Shown here piece after piece: positions 17,664 to 25,534 of a DNA stretch of 46,248 nucleotides; the first letter of the stretch is position 1; each line of letters opens with the position of its first letter. The position numbers and the translations under genes are program-made. The notes under the pieces are model-generated. The model was not told the DNA's origin, searched no databases, and saw nothing but the letters and a program-made list of their open reading frames with translations. Origin of the DNA: Gammaproteobacteria bacterium (lineage in GTDB: Bacteria; Pseudomonadota; Gammaproteobacteria; GRL18); NCBI GenBank assembly GCA_026196615.1, contig JAPHSW010000063.1, positions 1 through 46,248 of the forward strand, read 5' to 3'.

Positions 17664-18719
17664 ATGATAACTGAAAAAACATATCATGACTTTTTCAATG
17701 GATACATAATTACTGATTGCTGTGTCCGCTCAAAAGATATAATTTACTTTATTGTAGAAGAAGATCTTGAATTAAGACCTGAGGGTGCACCAGATACATT
17801 GCCAGACACTCGTTTTATCACTCATTACACGGATGAGATTAACCAGGATGAACAATGGGAATATGAAGGTTTTTATGGGTTAAAGCATATGAAGGCAGGT
17901 GTCAGCTTTACACCAGAAGAACGCTTTGTCGCCGTTGACACCTGGGGTCAGGTATTTGTTGTCGGTGGCGGTAGTTCAGGTTTTGAAGAACATCTTCATA
18001 CCAATGAAGGTGTCAGCCTAACAGCTACAGCCTGTATTGATGGTAAAACATGGGTTGTAGGAACTAGACGCACAATTTATCGACGTGATGACACTCAAGA
18101 CTGGTCATTAATAACTCAGGGAGATGATATACCAACAAAGTCATCTGGTATGGAATTTTTCGAATCTATTGATGGCTTTAATAGCAATGATATTTATATT
18201 GGCACAAATAATGGAAGTATCTGGCACTACAATGGTGATGAGTGGTCACAACACATCATTGAATTAGCAAATAACCGTGTTTTAAATACTATTTGCTGCG
18301 CTGAAGATGGTTATGTTTATATTGGGGGCTCAGATGGTTTACTTCTTAAAGGCCGTGGTACCGATTGGCATATCATTGAAAATAAAGTCAATAGTTTAAC
18401 AATCCACAAAGTGGTCTGGTTTATAGACCGTCTCTATTTCAGTAATTGGCTACAACTTTTTGAACTCTATGAAGATCAAGTCAACTTGATACCAAGTCAA
18501 TCAGGATTCCCACCCACCTTTTGTGGACAGGCGCTTTCTGCACGAGATGGAATTCTAGTATCTGCAGGGCCAAATGGTGCAGTTCAATTTGATGGAGAAG
18601 ATTGGACTGTGCTTGTAGGTCTGACAGAAGATATTCAAACTCAGGATGAAATAAAATTATTAGAAAAAACCAGTGAACTGCTTGAAGACAGTAGCAAACT
18701 TTTGGATGATTTAAAATAA
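17664..18719 (+). CDS. Predicted beta-propeller immunity protein
   Basis: 351 aa, cytoplasmic. It contains repeated strand-rich units such as IYIGTNNGSIWHYNGDEWSQ, VYIGGSDGLLLKGRGTDWHI and GILVSAGPNGAVQFDGEDWT, a Kelch/propeller-like pattern, and a short C-terminal coiled coil. No enzyme motif is seen. It lies 22 bp after the toxin gene on the same strand, the usual immunity position, and a decayed partial second copy follows it. The immunity role is inferred from position and from that duplication. Confidence 0.72.
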   Translation: MITEKTYHDFFNGYIITDCCVRSKDIIYFIVEEDLELRPEGAPDTLPDTRFITHYTDEINQDEQWEYEGFYGLKHMKAGVSFTPEERFVAVDTWGQVFVVGGGSSGFEEHLHTNEGVSLTATACIDGKTWVVGTRRTIYRRDDTQDWSLITQGDDIPTKSSGMEFFESIDGFNSNDIYIGTNNGSIWHYNGDEWSQHIIELANNRVLNTICCAEDGYVYIGGSDGLLLKGRGTDWHIIENKVNSLTIHKVVWFIDRLYFSNWLQLFELYEDQVNLIPSQSGFPPTFCGQALSARDGILVSAGPNGAVQFDGEDWTVLVGLTEDIQTQDEIKLLEKTSELLEDSSKLLDDLK

Positions 18720-18749
18720 ATAATAGTTTTTATTTCGATGGATTTATAT

Positions 18750-18918
18750 AACAAACAACTCCTCCTATCAATCAAAATTCAGGCATTCCTATTTTTATTA
18801 TGGCAAAGGACTTTCTGTTCGTGACGGAATTCTAGTTATGGCTGGACATTTCAGTGCTTTACAATTTGATAGAAAAATTGGTCAATGCCTATGGGAAAGA
18901 ATTGTTACACAAAATTAA
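18750..18918 (+). pseudogene. Decayed partial copy of the immunity gene 3' region
   Basis: This stretch reads PPINQNSGIPIF and, after a +1 shift near 18795, GKGLSVRDGILVMAGHFSALQFD. These align with LIPSQSGFPPTF and GQALSARDGILVSAGPNGAVQFD of the intact upstream gene. It has no start codon and carries a frameshift. It looks like the remains of a second, diverged immunity gene. Confidence 0.75.
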
Positions 18919-19031
18919 TGGAAACTTTTAACAATATAGGAGCCATTAGTTGAATATTAGAAGACAAAAAATAAACGTGCTTCAAAAAGCCGTAAACAAA
19001 ACTGAGCAATAATCAGTAAAAATTGTATTTA

Positions 19032-19086
19032 TCCTCGATGGAATGAGGAATTGGATTAATATCCTAAAATAAATACTCAAGGAGGA
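19032..19086 (+). promoter_or_regulatory. GGA-rich leader of the csrA-like gene
   Basis: TCCTC/GAGGA (19032-19049) forms a small stem whose loop holds ATGGA. It is followed by TTGGAT and then AAGGAGGA, a near-perfect Shine-Dalgarno just before ATG 19090. Several GGA motifs, one of them in a hairpin loop and one over the ribosome site, are the usual layout of CsrA-autoregulated leaders. Binding is not demonstrated. Confidence 0.5.
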
Positions 19087-19089
19087 ATT

Positions 19090-19458
19090 ATGTTAATACT
19101 TGAACGCCATTCTGGCGAATCAATACAAATAAATGATGATACAAAACTCACCATTTACTACAACAAAGGTACCCAAATTAAGATTGGCATTGATGCTCCC
19201 CGTCATGTCAGTGTGATTCGTGAAGAATTGACCAACACAACTAATAAGAAAAATAATAGCTCAGAAGAGACAGATAATTCAAAAAAAATAGTCAAGTCAG
19301 AATCAAATATCTCAGAAATAACATCCCCAGGATATAGTGAGCCAATTAAAGCAGATAATGAATTCATCACTTCTGATCCCCTTAAAGAAAAATCAAAGAA
19401 CAGTCAGGTTATCATTAAAACCAAGCGAAAAAGACGTGTAATAATGCCTGTGACTTAA
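19090..19458 (+). CDS. CsrA/RsmA paralogue with a basic C-terminal extension
   Basis: 122 aa; usual CsrA proteins are about 60. Residues 1-50 align end to end with CsrA: MLILERHSGESIQI, the KGTQIKIGIDAP core, and SVIREEL with the RNA-contacting Arg at position 44. L4 and R6 are kept, while T5 is Glu and R7 is His. Residues 50-105 are polar and Ser/Asn/Lys-rich, then VIIKTKRKRRVIMPVT is strongly basic. It would act as an mRNA-binding translational regulator. The tail is unusual. The gene lies directly after the T6SS cassette on the same strand. Confidence 0.85.
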   Translation: MLILERHSGESIQINDDTKLTIYYNKGTQIKIGIDAPRHVSVIREELTNTTNKKNNSSEETDNSKKIVKSESNISEITSPGYSEPIKADNEFITSDPLKEKSKNSQVIIKTKRKRRVIMPVT

Positions 19459-19553
19459 TTCTATATAATTATTTGCTTAATTGTTGTCAGTCACTTAAAA
19501 TCTGCCTCCATGCGTAAATTTTAGGCATTAGTGTTAAAAACAGAGCAAAGATT

Positions 19554-20771
19554 ATGATTGATGAAAAACAAAACTTAAGTGTTCAGATTGATATACAATG
19601 GAATGATGATATCGCCACTTATAAAGATCGCTATTTTGTATTAAAAACCAATTTCTGGCGTGATTTCTATCCCGAACAACTGGATTATCAAATAAAACGT
19701 TCTGAATTAAATCAAACACTTAACATTAACTATAAGCCAGGTGCTTTACTACAATTTGATACTACTCAATCTAATATAAAAACCATTCCAATTAATAAAT
19801 TTGACCGTTATTTCAGTGGTCCTATCCCGATTGAACCAACAGTAGGACGTTTTTATCCTCGTGGGATGTTAGAAGATGTCGAAGATTGTTTTAAAATGGA
19901 TAATCGACCTTTTCGAATCCTTGGCAAAACACACGACACACTTAAAATTGATTTAAACCACCCTCTTGGAACCTTTCCAATTAAGCTGACAGCTACTATT
20001 ACTGATGTTTTTGATGCCAACCAACAAAATGGCGGACGATGTAATGAAATTGCGGAAACAATTACAACCAATGGACCAGGTCTTCAAACCTTATTAAAGG
20101 ACACTCCTTTTGATTTTTCTCAAGGAATGCCTTTTATGAGGAAAATTGAAGATGATGATGCCACCTTTTATGATTCAATCGATACGTCATCACCCATTGT
20201 CGATAGAAAGGCTATTGAACAATTAGAGCAGTTCTACAATGAACATATTAATGATAATTCTATGATCCTTGATCTTATGGCAGGTCCAAACTCATACCTG
20301 TCAAATAATTTTAATGACTTAGATGTTTCAGGCCTTAGTATCAAGGAAAAAGATTTACAATCTAATCCTGCTTTGAATCAATACATACAACATGATTTGA
20401 ATAAACAACCTGAACTTCCATATGACGATGCTCATTTTGATGCCGTTATCTGCTCTTTTTCTGTTGAGTATATGACTCAGCCTATTAAAGTTTTTCAGGA
20501 TGTTGCCCGTATTTTAAAGCCAGGTGGCAGCTTTCTAATAAGTTTTTCTGAACGTTATTATGATAAGAAAGTCATAGCGCTTTGGGATGACTTACATCTT
20601 TTTGAACGCATGGGCATCGTCCTGGAATATTATCGCCAATCAGGTGAATTTGAAGAATTATATTCTGAATCAATACGCGGACTTATTCGTCATGAAGATG
20701 ATCCTTTTGTCAATAAAACAGTTCACTCCTGTCCAATGTATATGCTCTCTGCAAAAAAGAAGGTTCTATAA
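19554..20771 (+). CDS. SlyD-like domain fused to a SAM methyltransferase
   Basis: 405 aa. Residues about 50-175 contain GRFYPRGML and LKIDLNHPLGTFPIKLTATI, the C-terminal strand pattern of SlyD/FKBP-type peptidyl-prolyl isomerases (NHPLAG). Residues about 225-375 form a class I methyltransferase: ILDLMAGPNSYLS (degenerate SAM loop), FDAVICSFSVEYM, and RILKPGGSFLISFSERYY. The substrate is unknown. The stop and the next gene's start overlap as TAATG, so the lipoprotein gene is co-translated. The methyltransferase call is firm and the isomerase-like part is moderate. Confidence 0.8.
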   Translation: MIDEKQNLSVQIDIQWNDDIATYKDRYFVLKTNFWRDFYPEQLDYQIKRSELNQTLNINYKPGALLQFDTTQSNIKTIPINKFDRYFSGPIPIEPTVGRFYPRGMLEDVEDCFKMDNRPFRILGKTHDTLKIDLNHPLGTFPIKLTATITDVFDANQQNGGRCNEIAETITTNGPGLQTLLKDTPFDFSQGMPFMRKIEDDDATFYDSIDTSSPIVDRKAIEQLEQFYNEHINDNSMILDLMAGPNSYLSNNFNDLDVSGLSIKEKDLQSNPALNQYIQHDLNKQPELPYDDAHFDAVICSFSVEYMTQPIKVFQDVARILKPGGSFLISFSERYYDKKVIALWDDLHLFERMGIVLEYYRQSGEFEELYSESIRGLIRHEDDPFVNKTVHSCPMYMLSAKKKVL

Positions 20772-21103
20772 TGAATAAACTCATAATTATCATCTTGTTT
20801 TTACTGTTAACAGCTTGTACTCAAGAGTCTCAAAACAAGTTCAGTCGTTCAATTCAGAATTGGACAGGAACAAATGGTGTATTAGACATCTATATGGGTG
20901 AAAAACTAGTCAAACGTTTTATAAAAATTGACAAACTATCAACAGCACAAAGCACATCTGGCAATACAGCTCGTGATTATCGTTATGGCTACGGCATACT
21001 GGACAGTAATTTTAATATGAAGGCCGATCCAGATGAAAAGAAAATTTATTTTGAAATCAGTGGTTATGCAACCCCCTATATTTTCTATGACTCACCTATG
21101 TAA
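20771..21103 (+). CDS. Small lipoprotein, function unknown
   Basis: 110 aa. A lipoprotein signal MNKLIIIILFLLLTAC has the lipobox LTAC with Cys16, and Thr at +2 favours the outer membrane. The mature part is strand-rich (GVLDIYMGEKLVKRFIKIDK) and has no known domain that I can name. It overlaps the methyltransferase gene by one base (TAATG), so the two are an operon. Confidence 0.75.
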   Translation: MNKLIIIILFLLLTACTQESQNKFSRSIQNWTGTNGVLDIYMGEKLVKRFIKIDKLSTAQSTSGNTARDYRYGYGILDSNFNMKADPDEKKIYFEISGYATPYIFYDSPM

Positions 21104-21212
21104 TTGGTGGTTGAGAAATACAGTATCATACAAGTTTTCAAAAGAAGTTATCTTAAATTACAGCTTTTTTACATATCAGCGATTGGAATTTTTTTAACCT
21201 CAAAATTAAAAT

Positions 21213-21410
21213 TTAGATTCTAAGCTCTTTCTCTGCTATCTCCAAAATCTTTGTGGCTTCTTCTTCATCATGATCTGCGACATGTATAAAATATTCAATA
21301 AAATTACTATCGTTAATATCATGACTCTCAGAAGAAAAAAGATCATCTTTTATCTCTTTGAGAAACGTATAACCGTTTTTGTCAATTCCAAGAAACCTTA
21401 CTTTCCACAT
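21213..21410 (-). CDS. Small acidic hypothetical protein (65 aa)
   Basis: Begins MWKVRFLGIDKNGYTFLKE and ends in an acidic helix (DHDEEEATKILEIAEKELRI). AAAGG lies about 7 bp before the ATG, supporting translation. It is convergent with the lipoprotein gene and lies downstream of, and in the same direction as, the S41 protease gene. No family recognised. Confidence 0.55.
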   Translation of the reverse strand: MWKVRFLGIDKNGYTFLKEIKDDLFSSESHDINDSNFIEYFIHVADHDEEEATKILEIAEKELRI

Positions 21411-21524
21411 AATTTACCTTTAATTACCTAATGTTTTAGGCAACTTGCACGCCCAGCACTATTGTGGGATAGACGCAGTCTATTCGCATCAAGTTGATCC
21501 TTTGGTTATCCGTTTCAACTGGCA

Positions 21525-22799
21525 CTAGATGCTTGATATTTTATATTGCGTCTGCTTCACTTTGTTATTTATTCTTTTAGTGATTTCCAATATTGCTGTT
21601 TTTAGTTGAGGGTCTTCTGGAGCAGACTCCTGTAACGAGTAAGGAACGTAAATATCTGGTGAAATACCAAAACCTTCTACTCTAGTTCCATCTAAAAGCA
21701 GCTCACCCGTTGCGAGATACAAGAAGTAAGGCAATTTTTTTTCATTGAAAATGCCTCTACCAACCGTAAAAGCGCCTTTAGTGTTTGTACCTATCAAAAT
21801 TGCTCGGTTTGATTTTTTAAACTGATAAGCAAGCGCCTCCTTGCCTGACCGCACTCCTTCATTGATTAATACAACCATTGGGCCAGAAAAATGAACTTCG
21901 TTAGCCTTTGATTGAGGTTTATTTAATTTTTCCTCACCATCTCTGTCGATCCAGGTATATTCAAAAAAATCATTCCGATCTGGAAAAAATAGGTCTAGAT
22001 ATTCATACCAAGTACCACCAAAACCACCTCGTAGATCTAGAATTATGCCATCCATATCGTGGAATTCGGTTTCAATAATTTCTTTAAATTTATTAAATAT
22101 ATTTTTATGGGTTCCTGACCAAAGATGAACATAACCAACTTTTTGTTTTCCTACCTCATACGTATGAGTGCTTTGAATCATAGCATTATAAAAAGATAAG
22201 TTAGGGTTTTCTGTAACCGCATCAATTTTTAGGGAAATTTGTTTTTCATTTCGAATAACTTTGAGATTAATGTTTTTTCCAACCGGATTAAAAGACTTAT
22301 ACGGATGAAAAGGTTTTCCATTTGCTTTTAATAAAATGTCTCCACGCCTAAGGCTGGCTAATGCAGATGGATAACCGTCTAGTATTTCTCGAACCACATA
22401 TTGTGAATCGACAATAGAATATTGCGCTCCAATATGATTGACTTCAGGTATAGATATATCTCGAGTAAAAAACATCGAACGAAACATATAAAAATCTATT
22501 GAATGATTATCAAAAAAGTGTGTGTGCAAAACCCCTAGCTTCTGTAGAAAATCATTAATGACTGGCGTGAGTTCATAAATATTAGAAGCCGTTTCAGCCT
22601 TTCCCTTTAAAGTATGATAATTTGTTTCAGTGAAAAACTCATGTACACGTGCTTTAGGATATATATTTGCTTTTGCTTCTTGCCAAAAATCATCAAAAAT
22701 CGTTATTGATGCGATAGATTTATCTGAACTTTCTGCCAATGCAAAACTACTAATTGAACACACAATAGCAATGTGTAAGCATTGTCGAATTTTTAGCAC
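21525..22799 (-). CDS. Secreted S41-family (C-terminal processing-type) peptidase
   Basis: Starting at GTG 22799 (AAGGAG 9 bp upstream) it gives 424 aa with a clean signal peptide (LHIAIVCSISSFALA). An ATG at 22853 would add 18 residues and bury the signal. A PDZ-like segment (VREILDGYPSALASLRRGDI) is followed by the S41 core: GIILDLRGGFGGTWYEYLD, VVLINEGVRSGKEALAYQF with the nucleophile Ser, and GTNTKGAFTVGRG with the Lys region. It probably acts in the periplasm or outside. The substrate is unknown, and it is not clearly linked to its neighbours. Confidence 0.85.
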   Translation of the reverse strand: MLKIRQCLHIAIVCSISSFALAESSDKSIASITIFDDFWQEAKANIYPKARVHEFFTETNYHTLKGKAETASNIYELTPVINDFLQKLGVLHTHFFDNHSIDFYMFRSMFFTRDISIPEVNHIGAQYSIVDSQYVVREILDGYPSALASLRRGDILLKANGKPFHPYKSFNPVGKNINLKVIRNEKQISLKIDAVTENPNLSFYNAMIQSTHTYEVGKQKVGYVHLWSGTHKNIFNKFKEIIETEFHDMDGIILDLRGGFGGTWYEYLDLFFPDRNDFFEYTWIDRDGEEKLNKPQSKANEVHFSGPMVVLINEGVRSGKEALAYQFKKSNRAILIGTNTKGAFTVGRGIFNEKKLPYFLYLATGELLLDGTRVEGFGISPDIYVPYSLQESAPEDPQLKTAILEITKRINNKVKQTQYKISSI

Positions 22800-22868
22800 A
22801 GAACATTTCTCCTTTATGGAACAGGCTAACGAAAAAACCAAATTAGAGTACATTTATTTCTAAATTTA

Positions 22869-22961
22869 GTGGAAATTGCTCTCTGACCCCGTTTTTATTT
22901 CATCAGACCAATAGCTGTACTGAACATTCCTTTTGCTTCCGAAAATAATATATCCATTATT
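22869..22961. other. Left flank of the IS: scrambled accessory sequence
   Basis: It holds GGAAATTGCTCTCTGACCCC (22871-22890), which read on the other strand is the GGGGTCAGAG-type motif often seen near REP/Y1-transposase-associated elements. A short minus-strand open frame ends MFSTAIGLMK. No complete gene is seen. It borders the IS directly. Confidence 0.3.
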
Positions 22962-23002
22962 TGAAACCTGCCCCCCCAAAAAAGGGACACCAAATTATTA
23001 AA

Positions 23003-23878
23003 TTATGCGAACAATTCTTCATAAATTACCGGAGCTGTATTCCCAATTCCAGTATGAATTCGCATAATATTATAGTAACTATCTAAATAATAACTTAATG
23101 CAAACCTTAAATCATCTTCCGTATTAAATGATTCACCATGATAGCATTCTGTTTTCATACTATGGAAGAATGATTCCATATGTATGTTGTCAGTAATTGA
23201 TTTAGGTCTATTCATACTAGACTTAATTCCCTTTTTCAATAATTCATCCTGAATTAAATTAGCACCATACTCTGAACCTCTGTCGGTGTGAAAAATTAAG
23301 CCTTTTTTAACTTTTCGGTGACTTAAGGCTTTAACTAATGCTGAGTGGGTGAGTTCTGCACTTTTATACTGACCCAGTGACCAACCTAGGATACGTCTTG
23401 AGAATAAACCCATAACCACAGCAAGGTATCGCCTCTCTCCATTCACTTTTAAATAAGTAATATCAGCAACCCATTGCTGATTAATACTGGTCGGTGTGGG
23501 TTGATTAAACCTCAGATTAGGCTTCTTTAGAAAAGCCCTTTCTGGAGCTGGCTTACGACGATAAAGCCTTCCTACCTTACCTATTAAGCCTGTTTCACGA
23601 TAATACGTTGTACTCGCTTATGATTGACCTTTACTCCCATTGCACGTAACTCTAGGGCTTCCATAGTTACCATGTTGCTCAAAATATACTTGTTCAATTT
23701 TTTCAGATAAATCTCTGTTTGCTTTTGCTTGAGGTGATTCTGGTCGATTACACCATTTATAAAAACCGCCTGGTGACACATTAAGCTTGTCACAAAGGTA
23801 CCTGATACCCAAAACAGAACCATGCACTTTTATGAAGGCGAATCGTTCTTTTTTTGTTCCGACAGGTACCGTTGCCAC
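23003..23878 (-). pseudogene. IS3-family orfB transposase, two frameshifts
   Basis: The N-terminal part (KKERFAFIKVHGSVLGIRYL) is in one frame up to GSPRVT. It then continues in a second frame (ELRAMGVKVNHKRVQRI) and a third (GLIGKVGRLYRRKPAPE). The breaks are near 23650 and 23603. The catalytic DDE residues are all present: WVADITYL, IFHTDRGSEYG and HMESFFHSMKTE. The frameshifts alone inactivate it unless read-through occurs. Confidence 0.85.
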
Positions 23879-24201
23879 TTTTTTAGAAAGTCGTTCTCCT
23901 TGCTCAAACGAGCGTTTTCCTTTTTAAGGCGCTCTAGTTCAGTGGGTTCTTTCTTCACTGCTTTTAGTTTGACTTTAGGTTTCTTTTTCTTTTTTTCCAT
24001 ACCAATTCTACGCGTGGGCTCTGTTTGTATTTTCCCTTCACGATGTTCCTGTCTCCACCGATAGATCATGACAGGATGCAGTTCGAGAATTTCTGCTATG
24101 TCAACAACTTTAACATTAAGTCTATTGGTTAACTCAATAACTTTAAATTTAAACTCTTTTGAGTACTCTATTACTCGTTTTTCTGTGAGGATCTTTGCCA
24201 T
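23830..24201 (-). CDS. IS3-family orfA (DNA-binding subunit)
   Basis: 123 aa with an N-terminal HTH (EFKFKVIELTNRLNVKVVDI...HPVMIYRWRQEH), a Lys-rich linker and a leucine-zipper-like end (ELERLKKENARLSKEN). It overlaps orfB in the -1 frame at an A7G slippery run, the standard IS3 arrangement for making the OrfAB fusion. OrfA itself is intact. Confidence 0.88.
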   Translation of the reverse strand: MAKILTEKRVIEYSKEFKFKVIELTNRLNVKVVDIAEILELHPVMIYRWRQEHREGKIQTEPTRRIGMEKKKKKPKVKLKAVKKEPTELERLKKENARLSKENDFLKKWQRYLSEQKKNDSPS

Positions 24202-24257
24202 ATTCGTATTCCCATCATTTTCTAAGATAGGTGTCTACATTTATGGGGTAGCTTTCA

Positions 24258-24290
24258 GCAATAAAACGATTTCTATGAATATCAAATATA
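24258..24290 (-). pseudogene. Fragment matching the PPTase gene at 33118-33150
   Basis: Directly beyond the IS right end, 33 bp match the phosphopantetheinyl transferase gene with two mismatches, including an uninterrupted 27-bp match (24261-24287 against 33121-33147). The fragment encodes FDIHRNRFIA on the minus strand. The match stops at the IS end on one side and fades on the other. Too short to be functional. Confidence 0.6.
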
Positions 24291-24505
24291 TTATAGACAT
24301 CCAAGGTGAACAAAACTCCGATAGTATTGAACAAAATAGTGATGTAATAGATTTGGCGGGTAAAGACCGTTCCTCACGCCCCTATTTAAATATAGTACCT
24401 ACTGCTGATTTTTTATTTGAGAAAAGTATTGTTAAAAAAACTTGTAATGTATGGATTAAAAAATCAGGAAAGAACAGTATATTTCATTTGAAATGCCCCA
24501 ACTAA
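24274..24505 (+). CDS. Doubtful 77-aa ORF beside the IS
   Basis: An ATG at 24274 opens a 77-aa frame (MNIKYIIDIQGEQNSDSIEQ...IFHLKCPN). It has no ribosome site because the start is 17 bp from the IS end and lies inside the PPTase-like fragment. It may be the tail of a gene cut by rearrangement. No family recognised; weakly supported. Confidence 0.25.
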
Positions 24506-24539
24506 ATCTATTCTAAATTAAATTGAGAATATTATTAAT

Positions 24540-24875
24540 TTAATTGTCATAAAATGCAACGCCATCCCCATACTTATCAACTTTAATAATGCTACAAATT
24601 ACTGACTTCTTTTTTTCGATTATATCTAAATACTTTAAATAAACAAATTCAGAACGATATAACGGCTTAATTAAACCTTCAATTACACCAACAAAATGAC
24701 ATTGCTCTTCATTTTCAGGTCTCATTTCTCTTTTTTCTAGTTTTTTCATAACATATCCACACTCAGTCAATATATTAGCTTCATCTATTGAAAAGTCTCC
24801 ACTTCGTGAAAATTGATATGTAAAATTATCATTATCACAAAATTTAATACCCGAAGAAAAATTATTTATTGACAT
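24540..24875 (-). CDS. MaoP/YifE-like protein (DUF413)
   Basis: 111 aa. FCDNDNFTYQFSRSGDFSID followed by EANILTECGYVMKKLEKRE matches the DUF413 core of E. coli MaoP/YifE ([20 protein letters not shown]). The middle EEQCHFVGVIEGLIKP...VYLKYLD also follows the family. In E. coli MaoP helps keep the Ori macrodomain organised through the maoS site. The match here is remote and no maoS was identified. It lies in the accessory stretch near the IS. Confidence 0.7.
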   Translation of the reverse strand: MSINNFSSGIKFCDNDNFTYQFSRSGDFSIDEANILTECGYVMKKLEKREMRPENEEQCHFVGVIEGLIKPLYRSEFVYLKYLDIIEKKKSVICSIIKVDKYGDGVAFYDN

Positions 24876-25051
24876 ACCTGCTGACCTATAAAAAATTTAA
24901 TGTAAAAACCGAGTGTAAGTATCTATTAAAATATTATGGAAGTACAATTATTAATTTTTTATCTTTTAATAAATTATTTTTGAATCATTTTTATCAGTGA
25001 ATGCTAACCCAGAACTGGAGCAGATAGGTCGTCAACTATAGTTATTGCCAC

Positions 25052-25315
25052 TTAAATTAAATTTTCACAATGGTAGCAAGCATAAACTAATCGATTAAGC
25101 ACGGGGACTTCATCAACCTGACATAGTTCCTTTTCTAAATAATCATTAACTAACTGTAATGGTAAGTAGACACTATCACCATGAAACAAAATAAATTCTA
25201 ATTCAATTTTGGCTAAAGTTGTATGTAATACGGGTGACTGAATATTCTGAAAGAAATGTGTTTGAGCTATATTTACAGCAGCTCCCCAATCGACTGATAC
25301 GTGCTTCTGACTCAT
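25052..25315 (-). CDS. Hypothetical protein (87 aa)
   Basis: Begins MSQKHVSVDWGAAVNIAQTH and ends with a paired-Cys motif (YACYHCENLI). Composition looks coding, with a helical middle. GGAA lies about 11 bp before the ATG, which is weak. I recognise no family. A short remnant frame lies just upstream on the same strand, so it may be the intact half of a decayed pair. Confidence 0.45.
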   Translation of the reverse strand: MSQKHVSVDWGAAVNIAQTHFFQNIQSPVLHTTLAKIELEFILFHGDSVYLPLQLVNDYLEKELCQVDEVPVLNRLVYACYHCENLI

Positions 25316-25366
25316 CGCTTGATTGATTCCTTAATTTTTTTCGATGCTAACCAGAATCAATTCCAT

Positions 25367-25531
25367 TTACGCCATAGGAATTGACAGTAAATCGATTATT
25401 TTTGCAGGTTCATATAGAAATCGAAGTCCAAAGGTTTTTTCAACTAAACGCTCAATCATCACAGCCTGCTCATGAGATTCTGCTCGAAGAGCCATTTCTG
25501 GTAATAAATTATGAAATTCATTTAAACTATC
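25367..25531 (-). pseudogene. Gene remnant, 54 codons without upstream part
   Basis: The minus-strand frame reads NLLPEMALRAESHEQAVMIE then LVEKTFGLRFLYEPAKIIDL and ends IPMA. This is protein-like, but the frame is closed by a stop at 25534 before any good start. The sequence further upstream (LRFLEPADYEI then stop) resembles part of it, hinting at a partial duplication. Family unknown. Confidence 0.4.
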
Positions 25532-25534
25532 TTA

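Larger units (their letters stand above)
22962..24257 (-). mobile_element. IS3-family insertion sequence, transposase inactivated
   Basis: About 1296 bp bounded by imperfect inverted ends that both start TGAAA: TGAAACCTGCCCCC at the left and, on the other strand, TGAAAGCTACCCC at the right. Both continue to a shared GACACC. Inside are orfA with an HTH and leucine zipper, a slippery A7G at 23848-23855, and orfB with a DDE core broken by two frameshifts. The flanking bases (CCATTATT on the left, GCAATAAA on the right) show no target duplication. Ends are placed by eye and could be off by a few bases. Confidence 0.85.

Noticed and set aside
21469..21533. Possible integron attC site or tRNA remnant downstream of the S41 peptidase gene
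   Set aside because: Small hairpins (ATAGAC/GTCTAT, AGTTGA/TCAACT) are present, but the conserved attC core sites and any tRNA arms are missing.
22800..22853. Upstream ATG for the S41 peptidase
   Set aside because: The GTG at 22799 has a well-placed AAGGAG and yields a normal signal peptide; the upstream start does not.
24068..24505. 145-aa plus-strand ORF overlapping IS orfA
   Set aside because: Its first 63 residues are antisense to the IS orfA gene and IS end; only the part after 24274 is outside the IS, and it has no ribosome site.
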